Origin: Loktanella sp. 3ANDIMAR09
Lineage (GTDB): Bacteria; Pseudomonadota; Alphaproteobacteria; Rhodobacterales; Rhodobacteraceae
Direction: 5' to 3'
Length of the DNA stretch: 64,000 nucleotides
Assembly: GCF_001420005.1 (NCBI RefSeq)
Contig: NZ_LJAK01000001.1
Location: 248,001-312,000, forward strand
Of this stretch, positions 48,035 through 56,829 are shown piece after piece. The notes below the pieces were generated by a model. That model was not told the origin of the DNA. It saw nothing but the letters and a program-made list of their open reading frames with translations, and did no database searches. The position numbers and the translations under genes were made by a program. Positions within the stretch are counted from its first letter, which is position 1. Every line of letters starts with the position of its first letter.

Positions 48035-48355
48035 TCAGATGGAGTCTTCGATCCAGCTTTGGATGGCGGCCTTGGGGGCGGCGCCGGCTTTGTTGGATAC
48101 CACTTCGCCGTTCTTGAACACGAACAGCGCCGGGATGCCGCGCACGCCCATGGCGGCGGGGGAATTGGGGTTTTCGTCCACGTTGACCTTTACGATCTTG
48201 ACGCGGCCTTCCATCTCGGCGGACAGCTCTTCCAGGGCTGGGCCGATCTGTTTGCAGGGGCCGCACCATTCGGCCCAGAAATCCACGACGACGGGGATAT
48301 CGGACTGTTTGACTTCGGCATCGAACGTGGCGTCGGTGACGGCAAGGGTTGCCAT
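48035..48355 (-). CDS. trxA: Thioredoxin 1
   Basis: A 106-residue thioredoxin. [14 protein letters not shown] has the redox WCGPC motif; [10 protein letters not shown] and the cis-Pro region [14 protein letters not shown] are as in Trx1. Cytoplasmic disulfide reductase. It follows addA after about 60 bases in the same direction and ends at a strong terminator, closing the leftward unit that begins at tsaE. Confidence 0.97.
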   Translation of the reverse strand: MATLAVTDATFDAEVKQSDIPVVVDFWAEWCGPCKQIGPALEELSAEMEGRVKIVKVNVDENPNSPAAMGVRGIPALFVFKNGEVVSNKAGAAPKAAIQSWIEDSI

Positions 48356-48413
48356 GTTGGTCTCTCCTGGGATCAGTGTCAGGGACGGAACCTAGGAACG
48401 CGGCGTGCAGACG

Positions 48414-51400
48414 TCAAGCGACGCTCTGCCGTGACAGGGCATTCAGCGCCAGCCCAGCCGGCACATCCATCAGGTTTGCGGTGGCGGTCCACAGGATCGC
48501 AGTGCGGATCTGGTGGTCGGGGTAGATCTGCGCCAGCGCATCGGCATAGGCCCCCAGCTGTCGCAGTAATCCTTCGGGCACCTGATCTGGGGATGCGGGC
48601 ACAACGCGGTTGGTTTTGAAATCGACGGCGGTCACGGTGGTGTCGGTGACGATCAGGCGGTCGATGGTCCCGTTGATGCGATGTCCCGACAGGCCCGGCA
48701 GGTTGGCCGTGATGCCAACCTCGGCCAGTGTCCCGTCAAAGACATGGGCAAGCTCCGGCACGGCCAAGAGCGTCAGCGCGTCGGTCACCAGACCATCGGT
48801 CGGCACGTCGTCCGCGCCGGGATAGGACGCAAGCAGGCGTTCACCGATCGTGCGGCGCTGATCTGCGGGATGGTCGGGCAGATGTTCCAGCAGCAGGTGC
48901 ATCAATGTCCCGCGCATCATCGCGGTGTCGGCGTCATCCTCGGCCGGGTCGCCTGGCACCACCTTTGCCCCGTCCATCTGCGACGGTGACAGCGTCCTTG
49001 GCCGCACAACAGCGGGCAGGGGGGCCAGGACCAGCGGCGGATCATCTGGTGCTGCGGTCTGTTCCGCATCGATGCGTTCGCCCGCCAGCCAGCTGCCGTT
49101 GGACACCCGCTGGATCGCCAGATCACCGGCGTGATCCATCGCGGCACCGGCCTGTTCCATGCCCTGTGCGACCAGATCGTACCAGCCCGTGTCGCCCTTG
49201 CCGGGATTGCCGGCAGAGCCGACGATCAGCCATTTTTCCGCCCGCGTCATCGCGACATACAGCAGCCGGAGACGTTCGCGCGCCTGCTTGTCCAGCACGT
49301 CCTGCACCTGTTGCCCCAGCGCGGTGGGCGTGTCGGGCTTGTTCGGTTTCCACAGCGGTGTCTTGCCCGGCAGGATGTCGCCACGCAGGATTTCGGGGCG
49401 TTCCTTGGCGTCCGGCAGGATGACGATCGGGGCCTCCAGCCCCTTGGCCCCATGGACGGTCATCACCCGGATCTGATCACCCTGCGCATCGACCTGCCGC
49501 TTGATCGTCAGATCGTCGGCGTCCATCCAGCCGATGAACCCCGTCAGGCTGGGCACGCCGTCGCGTTCATAGGCCAGGGCCTGTGCCAGCAGCGCGTCGA
49601 TGCCGTCCTCTGCCTCTGACCCCAGACGGGCCAGCAGTTTGCGCCGCCCGTCGTGGCGGATCAGCAGCCGCGCGATCAGGTCGTAGGGCCGCAAAAAGTC
49701 GGTATTCTGGCGCAGATCCCTGAGGATCGCGACCGTTTCCGGGTGGCTGTCGTCCGCACGCAGCACCTGCCAGAGCGTCTGACCCAAGCGTCGCGGTTGC
49801 GCGAGCGTATACAGGTCCTGTTCCGACCAACCGAACAATGGTGATTTCAATGCGGCCGCCAACGACAGGTCGTCTTCTGGCAAGGCCAGGAACCGCAGCA
49901 CGGCGCCAATGTCGCGCACGGCAAGTTCCGCACCGACACGCAGCACGTCGGCACCCGCGATGGGCAGTTTTGCAGACTTGCAGGCGCGGATAAGTTCGGG
50001 AAACAACAGGCCCTGACGGCTTTGTACCAGGATCAGGATATCGCCCGCGCGCACGGGTCTGTGGTTATAGGCGCCGGTATTGCCGATCTCGACCGGCAAA
50101 TATTCGGCTGCCATCATCCGCTTGATCTGGCCGGCCACCCGTTCGGCCATGCGGACCATGTGATGGCTTTCGCTGATTTCGTCGACGGGATCGATCCAGC
50201 TGGCTCCGTCGTCCTGTTTTTCAACGGGTTCGACCAGTGGCCAGAGGTCGACACGTCCCGGCATATCCGCCTTGAACGCCAGATGCCGCACCTCGCCGCC
50301 CAGTGCATCGGCCCGGTCCCGCACAAAGGTTTCGTCCACCACCCGCAGGATCGCAGGCGCCGACCGGAACGAATGTTCCAGGGTGCTGACTGCCAGCGGG
50401 GCATCACCTGCTGCCAAACCGGTGGCGAAATGACCGCGCATCCGTTGGAATTCCAGCGGATCGGCGCCCTGAAACGAATAGATCGACTGTTTGACGTCAC
50501 CCACGACGAAAATGGTGCGGCCTTCGTCGGCGCGTGCACCCTCGCCGCTGACCAATTCGCGCGTCAGATGCTGGATCACGTCCCATTGCAGCGGCGACGT
50601 ATCTTGCGCCTCGTCCACCAGCAGGTGGTTCATGCCGCCGTCCAAGCGGAACAGGACCCAATCTGCGACCACGGGGTCGGCCAGAAGGCCGCGGGCCTTG
50701 GCGATCAGATCGTCGAAATCCAGCACGCCGCGGGTTGTTTTCGCCGTCCTGTAGGCATTGGTGAACAACACGCCAAAGCGGTTCAGCGCCAGCGATTTGT
50801 CGTAAACCTGCAGCGAAAGCCGCGTGCCACGGGCGACCTCGACCTGTTCCATCAGCCCGTTCAGTGCATCGGTCAGATCGGGGTGGGCTGTGCGCAGGGC
50901 CTTGGTCGGAATGGCGTCAATCTTGGCCGCAAAGGGTGCCTTGGCGGTTGATCCGGTCAGCAGAACCTTTTCCAGGATCACCAGATCGGCAGGGCCGGGT
51001 GCGTGCAGGTCGATCCGGGCCAGCGCATCGGCGTTCTTGTTGTCCTGCGTGCCGCCCGTGCGCAGAACACCGATCAGGTCACGGATGATTTCCCGTCCGT
51101 CTGCCCCCAGAATATCGGCGACCAGGCTGTCCAGCGTCACGTTGTCCGGCAGGTCCAGCATTGTGCGCAGATCATGTTCGTCCAGTGGTGCCGCAAAGTC
51201 ATCGGCGCGCCCGGCGATATCGCGCACCAGATCATCCACGTCCGCGCCGGTGAAATACCGCAGCATGTCGGCCACGATTGCGCGATGTTCACCCTCTACC
51301 AGCGCATCCATGACCTCTGAGCGCATCAGCGCGGCGGACCGGTCGTCGATTTCACGAAAATCGGGGCTGACCCCGGCCTCGAGGGGGAAACGCCGCAGGA

Positions 51401-51788
51401 TGCTGGCGCAGAACGAATGAATCGTCTGAATCTTCAGACCGCCCGGCGTTTCGATGGCCGAGGCAAACAGCGTGCGGGCCCTGTTCAGATCATGGTCACC
51501 GATGTCGGTTTCCACCCCAAGCGTGCGCAGTTCCGCCCGCAGATCGCTGTCCGGCAGCATGGCCCAGCCGCCCAGCCGTTTGAACAGGCGGTTCTGCATC
51601 TCGGCGGCGGCGGCCTTGGTATAGGTCAGGCACAGGATGTTCTGCGGGCTCACGCCTTCCAGCAGCAGGCGGGCCACGCGGTCGGTCAGCACGCGCGTCT
51701 TGCCGGACCCTGCGTTGGCGGACAGCCAGGTTGATGCATGCGGGTCGGCGGCTGTGACCTGCCGTTGTGTGGCCTCGTCACGGATCAT
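48414..51788 (-). CDS. addA: AddA helicase-nuclease (double-strand break repair)
   Basis: A 1124-residue UvrD-family helicase with a C-terminal RecB-like nuclease. WLSANAGSGKTRVLTDRVARLLLEG is motif I, LVDEAQDTSPLQWDVIQHL the Walker B region, VMTVHGAKGLEAPIVILPDA motif V, and VTAVDFKTNRVVP near the end the nuclease D-x-K segment. With AddB it resects breaks for RecA loading, the RecBCD equivalent in alphaproteobacteria. ATG 51788 (MIRDEATQRQVTAADP) overlaps the addB stop (ATGA); a longer frame upstream is inside addB and was rejected. Confidence 0.96.
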   Translation of the reverse strand: MIRDEATQRQVTAADPHASTWLSANAGSGKTRVLTDRVARLLLEGVSPQNILCLTYTKAAAAEMQNRLFKRLGGWAMLPDSDLRAELRTLGVETDIGDHDLNRARTLFASAIETPGGLKIQTIHSFCASILRRFPLEAGVSPDFREIDDRSAALMRSEVMDALVEGEHRAIVADMLRYFTGADVDDLVRDIAGRADDFAAPLDEHDLRTMLDLPDNVTLDSLVADILGADGREIIRDLIGVLRTGGTQDNKNADALARIDLHAPGPADLVILEKVLLTGSTAKAPFAAKIDAIPTKALRTAHPDLTDALNGLMEQVEVARGTRLSLQVYDKSLALNRFGVLFTNAYRTAKTTRGVLDFDDLIAKARGLLADPVVADWVLFRLDGGMNHLLVDEAQDTSPLQWDVIQHLTRELVSGEGARADEGRTIFVVGDVKQSIYSFQGADPLEFQRMRGHFATGLAAGDAPLAVSTLEHSFRSAPAILRVVDETFVRDRADALGGEVRHLAFKADMPGRVDLWPLVEPVEKQDDGASWIDPVDEISESHHMVRMAERVAGQIKRMMAAEYLPVEIGNTGAYNHRPVRAGDILILVQSRQGLLFPELIRACKSAKLPIAGADVLRVGAELAVRDIGAVLRFLALPEDDLSLAAALKSPLFGWSEQDLYTLAQPRRLGQTLWQVLRADDSHPETVAILRDLRQNTDFLRPYDLIARLLIRHDGRRKLLARLGSEAEDGIDALLAQALAYERDGVPSLTGFIGWMDADDLTIKRQVDAQGDQIRVMTVHGAKGLEAPIVILPDAKERPEILRGDILPGKTPLWKPNKPDTPTALGQQVQDVLDKQARERLRLLYVAMTRAEKWLIVGSAGNPGKGDTGWYDLVAQGMEQAGAAMDHAGDLAIQRVSNGSWLAGERIDAEQTAAPDDPPLVLAPLPAVVRPRTLSPSQMDGAKVVPGDPAEDDADTAMMRGTLMHLLLEHLPDHPADQRRTIGERLLASYPGADDVPTDGLVTDALTLLAVPELAHVFDGTLAEVGITANLPGLSGHRINGTIDRLIVTDTTVTAVDFKTNRVVPASPDQVPEGLLRQLGAYADALAQIYPDHQIRTAILWTATANLMDVPAGLALNALSRQSVA

Positions 51789-54712
51789 GTCAGCACCTCT
51801 GGCGTGGCAGGGTCGCTGTCGGTCCATTCGCCACGGCGCGACAGATGATCGTAGTCGCCGTCGAATGTGACGCGCTGCGGGGCCCGCCGCGCGGTATATG
51901 GCCAATCGTCCGATTGGCACATGGTCAGGAACTTGATCAGCTGCGCCCAGACCAGGTCCGGCGGGTGATCGTCCAGCGGGGCCGCGACCTGTGGCATCCC
52001 GCGTTTGATCCCCAGGAATGCAGCGGCCTGCGTCTGCCGCACCCCAACCGCGGCAAAGGCGCCGCGTTCGATCATCGCGGCCTCCAGTAGTAGCTGTTTG
52101 TCGAATGCGGCCTGTTCCTTGGCCGTGGGCAGGGTACCGGTCTTGTAGTCATAGATCAGGGCACGCCCGTCGGGGGTGGTGTCGATCCGGTCTGCCTTGC
52201 CGTTCAGGATGATGTCAGGTCCGGGCACGGTGATTTCGCCCCATGTCTCCAGCGCGATCAGCGCGCCTTGCATCTGACGCATGGCCTCTTGCTGCAGAAA
52301 CTCGGGCGCGATCTGGTCGAACAGAACACGCCATTGCAGGCGCACGGTGGGCCATGGGCACATCTCGGCCAGCGTGTCGTCCGTAATCCTGCGCAACAGG
52401 TCGCGGGCGGCGGGGTCTGACGCATCGGGTCGTGCGCTGACAAACCGTTCGAGGATCTTGTGAAAGACATCCCCCTTGAGCGCCGCATCCACATCGGCTG
52501 TCAGCGGTTTCAGCGCGGTCAGACCGAGGATCTTGCGCGCGTAAATCGCATAGGGATCACGGTAGAGCGTCTTGATCTGGGTAACAGACACTTTCCTTGG
52601 TCGTGCGCTGGCGGGTGGCATGGGGGCTGGGCGCGTCGCCCGGTCAATCAGCACCTCCGGTTGCGATAGACGGGCCGCGTGTCGCAGCCAGACTGCCCCG
52701 CGCGCACGCATCTGGTCCAGCGCCTGCGGTCCCTGCGCATCGGGTAATCCCGCCAGCAGGTTGGTCAGGCGATTGACCCAGCGCGACGGCACGGTTTCCG
52801 CATCCGCATCGCGGCGGGCGCGGGTGATCCAGACCTGTGGGGCGCCGATGGCCTGTTGGTAATCATGGGCCGACAGCCCGATCTGGCGCTCTGGCAGCAG
52901 CAGCCCGGCCTGCGCGCGCAATGTCCGGTTCAGCCAGGGATCGGGTTTTGGACTGGGTGGCCAGATGCCGTCGTTCATGCCGCCCAGGATGACCAGTTCG
53001 GCCCCGCCGACGCGCGCCTCGAGCGTGCCGAGGATCGTGATGCCCGGATGGCCCGCATCGCGGTCGCGGACGGTCTTGGCCGCCATAAGCGCGCGAAACA
53101 GCGCTGCATAGTCGCGATTGTCCATCGGGTTTCCGGCGTCGGCATCCCGTGCGATGGCCGCCATGACACCCTGCATCATGCGGCCTGCCGCCTTCTTGAA
53201 CAACTCTCCGGTATCGCGCCCTCCTGGTCCTGCCGCGAGCAGTTCCGCAGCCGCCATGTGCTGTGCGAGGTGATCCGCGATCGGCAAGGTGCCCGAATGA
53301 TCGAGCGCGCTGATGACGCGCGCAACCCAGGCTGTCCAATCGTCCAGCCCGTCCTTTGGGTTGGACATGCTGCCGACCCATGCCGACATGACCGCCGGCG
53401 TGACAACAGGCGGACCGCCACGGCGCAGATGCAGTTCCAGGTCGCGGGTCCACAAAAGATGCTGCCGACCCGCGACACTGCTGTTGGTCAGCGGGTGTTT
53501 GAGCAGGATCAGCAGAACTTCGGCAGTGATTGGCCGGCCAAAGGCGGTGACGATATGTTCCATGAACCGACCCGGAGGTGACAGGCCCAGTGGCAAGCCG
53601 CCACTGTCGTCCGGCGTGATATTCCAACGATCCAGTGCAGCGGTGACCTGCCGGGTCAGCATCCGGTCCGGCGAAATCAGCGCCGCAGGCACGCCATCCG
53701 CCGCAGCCTGTCGCAGGCGCAGGGCAATGACCTCGGCTTCGGCGCGGGGGCTGTCGGCCTCGACCAATGTGACATCAGTCATGGCGGCGGGCAGGTCGGT
53801 CAGCGCTGCACCGTCGCGGCGCCATTGATCGGTCACGGGGGCAGGGCGTAGCGAAAGTGATACGAGCGCATTGCGCGCCGGGGCGGGCGGTGGCTGGTCG
53901 GTCCAGGGAAGGACAAGGTCCGCCGTCAGGTCAAGATCGCGCATCAGGCGGCGATAGCGATATTGCGGATGGTCCTCGTGGGTCAGCGTGCCCCCCATGC
54001 TGTCCCAGACATGTTGCGGCATGTCGAAATCAAAGCCGGGCAACACGACAGCCCCCTGCGGCAGTCTGGACACGGCCTGCATCAGCAGCCCGGTGGCACC
54101 GCGCGACCCGGTGGAACCCGCAACGATCACGGGATGATCCGGCGGCTGTACCGCCCAAAGGTCGATCAAGGACAGGATATGCATGCGCTGGCGGGCGGCC
54201 GCATCGGGTTGTGCCGCCTCTGCGATGAAATAGGGTTCCAGCAATCTGAGGAATTTCAGCGCCTGCTGCCAATGGCCAGACACATCGGTCACATCCAACT
54301 GGGTCAGCGCGTCGAAATCGACGCCTTCACCATGCATTTCGTCCATCAGCGTAGCCAGACTGTCCGACAGATCATAGAGTGCTGCACGCGGCAGGCCGGG
54401 GGTGGCATCAATCAGTTTTTCCACGGCGCGGGACAGTTCCAGCCTGCGGCGCAAGGGTGAGACAGGCAGATCGGCTGACCCGATTTCTCCTTCGAATGCT
54501 AGGTCCGTGACCAGTTTGACCCGCGGCAACAATCGCGCCGGGCCAGCATCGAATGCGGCCCTGATCTGTCGCTGCATCCGGGCTGCGTTCACGTAGATCC
54601 GGACCTGTGACAGATCCGTGCTGCGTGCGGTCAACCCGCCGACAAAGGCCTGCGCAAAGTCGACACCGGGGGTCAGCCCGAACAGCCTGGGGTGATCGCT
54701 GGGGTCAAACAT
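51785..54712 (-). CDS. addB: AddB helicase-nuclease subunit
   Basis: A 975-residue AddB. The N-terminal half is RecB/UvrD-like without a good Walker A (LFGLTPGVDFAQAFVGGL), the usual state of alphaproteobacterial AddB; the middle carries TILGTLEARVGGAELVILGGMNDGIWPP, a UvrD motif; the C-terminal nuclease has ALIYDYKTGTLPT (D-Y-K) with GKADRIDTTPDG before it. It overlaps both murU (8 bases) and addA (4 bases). Confidence 0.94.
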   Translation of the reverse strand: MFDPSDHPRLFGLTPGVDFAQAFVGGLTARSTDLSQVRIYVNAARMQRQIRAAFDAGPARLLPRVKLVTDLAFEGEIGSADLPVSPLRRRLELSRAVEKLIDATPGLPRAALYDLSDSLATLMDEMHGEGVDFDALTQLDVTDVSGHWQQALKFLRLLEPYFIAEAAQPDAAARQRMHILSLIDLWAVQPPDHPVIVAGSTGSRGATGLLMQAVSRLPQGAVVLPGFDFDMPQHVWDSMGGTLTHEDHPQYRYRRLMRDLDLTADLVLPWTDQPPPAPARNALVSLSLRPAPVTDQWRRDGAALTDLPAAMTDVTLVEADSPRAEAEVIALRLRQAAADGVPAALISPDRMLTRQVTAALDRWNITPDDSGGLPLGLSPPGRFMEHIVTAFGRPITAEVLLILLKHPLTNSSVAGRQHLLWTRDLELHLRRGGPPVVTPAVMSAWVGSMSNPKDGLDDWTAWVARVISALDHSGTLPIADHLAQHMAAAELLAAGPGGRDTGELFKKAAGRMMQGVMAAIARDADAGNPMDNRDYAALFRALMAAKTVRDRDAGHPGITILGTLEARVGGAELVILGGMNDGIWPPSPKPDPWLNRTLRAQAGLLLPERQIGLSAHDYQQAIGAPQVWITRARRDADAETVPSRWVNRLTNLLAGLPDAQGPQALDQMRARGAVWLRHAARLSQPEVLIDRATRPAPMPPASARPRKVSVTQIKTLYRDPYAIYARKILGLTALKPLTADVDAALKGDVFHKILERFVSARPDASDPAARDLLRRITDDTLAEMCPWPTVRLQWRVLFDQIAPEFLQQEAMRQMQGALIALETWGEITVPGPDIILNGKADRIDTTPDGRALIYDYKTGTLPTAKEQAAFDKQLLLEAAMIERGAFAAVGVRQTQAAAFLGIKRGMPQVAAPLDDHPPDLVWAQLIKFLTMCQSDDWPYTARRAPQRVTFDGDYDHLSRRGEWTDSDPATPEVLT

Positions 54713-55388
54713 CGTGCTCTTTCAACATGGTCTCGGCCAGGGAAATGCTCTCTGGGCGGCCGACATCACAGATCAGGCCGTCCCAGACCAGACCATATAG
54801 ACCGCCATTCGCGATCATCTGGTCCCAGATCACATTCAGCGAAAAGGCCGGCAGGCGCACGCCGTGAACCCGGTTTGTGCGCGTCAGCTGCAACCCGGTA
54901 TAGACGTAGTCCTGACCACGGGTCAGTCGCCCGTCAGCCGCCCTGGCAAAATCGCCCGGTCCGCTGTGTCCGCGCATCCGGGTTGTCGGCACCAGCAGCA
55001 GCAGGGCCTCCATCGCGGGTGTCCAGCCATCGCAAAGCGTTTGGACAGGGTTCGGGCCGCACCAGACGGCGTCGGTGTTCAGTGTGACAACCGGACCGTC
55101 GCCCAAAAGCGGCAAAGCGTGGCGCAACCCGCCACCCGTTTCCAACAGCGCGACCTCGTCAGAAATTGCAACGTCGCGTCCGCGCAGGTGGTCGTGGATC
55201 ATCGCGCCCTTGTAATGGGCATTGACCACGCGCCTGCCGATGCAGGGGATGTCTGTCAGGTCCAGCGCGTGATCCAGCAGGGTGCGTCCGGCGACCGCGA
55301 TCAGCGGCTTGGGTCGCGTATCGGTCAGGGGGGCCATCCGGGTCCCCCTGCCAGCGGCGAACAGCAGTGCGGGATAGGTCCGCGTCAT
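54705..55388 (-). CDS. N-acetylmuramate 1-phosphate uridylyltransferase MurU-type
   Basis: A 227-residue nucleotidyltransferase. LLFAAGRGTRMAPLTDTRPKPLIAVAGRTLLDHALD is the sugar-1-phosphate nucleotidyltransferase signature (G-x-G-T-R, R-P-K-P); LNTDAVW provides metal Asp. Rated as MurU because it follows an AmgK-type kinase with a 4-base overlap; together they convert MurNAc to UDP-MurNAc in peptidoglycan recycling in Pseudomonas and relatives. Annotation as a mannose-1-phosphate guanylyltransferase is a possible alternative by sequence alone. Confidence 0.8.
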   Translation of the reverse strand: MTRTYPALLFAAGRGTRMAPLTDTRPKPLIAVAGRTLLDHALDLTDIPCIGRRVVNAHYKGAMIHDHLRGRDVAISDEVALLETGGGLRHALPLLGDGPVVTLNTDAVWCGPNPVQTLCDGWTPAMEALLLLVPTTRMRGHSGPGDFARAADGRLTRGQDYVYTGLQLTRTNRVHGVRLPAFSLNVIWDQMIANGGLYGLVWDGLICDVGRPESISLAETMLKEHDV

Positions 55389-56332
55389 GGGGCGACCGGG
55401 GCGGGAATGTCGCGCAGCACGATGTCGCGCAGTTCGGACAGCGCAGGATGTCCGAGGTCGCGCAAAAGCACCGACCAGACACGCGGCATCATCGCGGCAT
55501 AGCGCCCCTTGCCGCCCGCGATCAGACGGCAGAACACACCCAGAATCCGCAGATTGCGCTGGGCACCCAGCACGGCAAGGCGCAGCGCCATATCGTCTGC
55601 CACCTCTCCTGTCGCGCGGGCAAAACGCGCGGTTTCGCGTGTGATGATGTCAGCGGGCACGTCGCGGCGAATATCGGACAAGAGCGAGGCCAGATCGTAG
55701 CCGCGCGGCGCAAGGCAGGCATCCTGGAAATCCAGCAGGCCCACGCGGTCGCTGCCCGATGCCTGCGGACGCCAGATCAGATTTTCCGCATGAAAATCCC
55801 GCAGCGCGATCCGGTCCGCCACCGGCGCGTGGCGGGTCAATGCCTGTTCAACAGCGGCAACCAGCGGTGCGGGATCGCACCTGGCATAGAGTTCGGCCGT
55901 AATGGCGACCATCTGCCCGCCCGTGACCGGGTCGATTTTCGGCAACGCCAGTGGCGCAGCACCGTCAAGTTGGATCAGCACATCGGTTGCCGCATCATAC
56001 AGGACCTGCTGATCTGCGAGTGTTCGGGCTGCCATTTGCGCCAGGCTTTGTTGTCCGAGGTCTGACAAAAGCAGGAAGCCCGCTGGATCGGAACTGATGA
56101 TCCGGGGTGCGCAAAACCCCTGATCCGTCAGATAGCGGGCGATCCGCATGAATTGTGTGGTATCTTCGCCTGTCGCGGGGTCAGCGTCCATCAGGATCAG
56201 GCTGTCGCCCCCAGGTGCCACCAGGCGGGCATAGCCGCGGGACGATGCATCGGCTGCGATGGGTTCAGCGATCCAGTCGCCAACGCCTGCATCTGTCAGA
56301 AAACGGGTCAACAAGACCGAACGGTCAGTCAT
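55385..56332 (-). CDS. Aminoglycoside phosphotransferase-like kinase, AmgK-type
   Basis: A 315-residue kinase of the APH/choline kinase fold. LRDFHAENLIW is the Brenner-like catalytic loop (Asp and Asn), GLLDFQDACLAP gives the metal-binding Asp. Genes of this type followed by murU phosphorylate MurNAc and GlcNAc at C1 (AmgK). It overlaps tsaE (8 bases) and murU (4 bases). It bears on peptidoglycan salvage after MltA and L,D-transpeptidase turnover, and on intrinsic fosfomycin tolerance in some genera; this is family knowledge. Confidence 0.82.
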   Translation of the reverse strand: MTDRSVLLTRFLTDAGVGDWIAEPIAADASSRGYARLVAPGGDSLILMDADPATGEDTTQFMRIARYLTDQGFCAPRIISSDPAGFLLLSDLGQQSLAQMAARTLADQQVLYDAATDVLIQLDGAAPLALPKIDPVTGGQMVAITAELYARCDPAPLVAAVEQALTRHAPVADRIALRDFHAENLIWRPQASGSDRVGLLDFQDACLAPRGYDLASLLSDIRRDVPADIITRETARFARATGEVADDMALRLAVLGAQRNLRILGVFCRLIAGGKGRYAAMMPRVWSVLLRDLGHPALSELRDIVLRDIPAPVAP

Positions 56333-56789
56333 TCAACCAGCCCAGTTTCTGCTGCCACCGGGCAGGACCGGTCAGCGTGACGGTGTGGTGGTCGGTCTCG
56401 GCCGTGAAATGACAGGTCAGCGCGTCACCGGGTGTTTCCTGCCCCAAGCGGTCAGGCCACTCGATCAGACAAATCGCATCCTCAAAGGCATCCGTCAGCC
56501 CCAGTTCCAGCACCTCGTCCGCGCTGGTCAACCGGTACAGGTCGCAGTGCCAGATTTCGGTTTCCCCGTCATCGTAGGTCTGTACCAGCGTAAATGTCGG
56601 AGAAGGCACATCCTCCATCCGGCGCAACCTGTTGCGGATGAATGCGCGTGCAAATGTCGTCTTGCCCGCCCCGATATCACCGCTGAGCAGAAGTGTGTCA
56701 CCCCGATCCAGCGCCGCTGCAAATTGCGCGGCAAGGGCCTCGGTCTCTGCGAGGTCTGGCAGGGTGATCTGGGTGCAAAAGGTCAACAT
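56325..56789 (-). CDS. tsaE: tRNA threonylcarbamoyladenosine biosynthesis protein TsaE
   Basis: A 154-residue P-loop ATPase for t6A37 in tRNAs. LLLSGDIGAGKTTFARAFIRN is the Walker A; VPSPTFTLVQTYDDG, IWHCDLYRL and EWPDRLG are family blocks. It is first of the overlapping chain tsaE-amgK-murU-addB-addA-trxA. It starts about 40 bases after the PAS gene in the same direction. Confidence 0.95.
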   Translation of the reverse strand: MLTFCTQITLPDLAETEALAAQFAAALDRGDTLLLSGDIGAGKTTFARAFIRNRLRRMEDVPSPTFTLVQTYDDGETEIWHCDLYRLTSADEVLELGLTDAFEDAICLIEWPDRLGQETPGDALTCHFTAETDHHTVTLTGPARWQQKLGWLND

Positions 56790-56829
56790 GCAACCAGAGT
56801 AATCGCCCCCAGCATGGCCGCAACCGGAT

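Noticed and set aside
51789-51920. N-terminal extension of AddA upstream of 51788
   Set aside because: It overlaps the 3' end of addB in another frame and has no family similarity; ATG 51788 overlaps the addB stop as expected.
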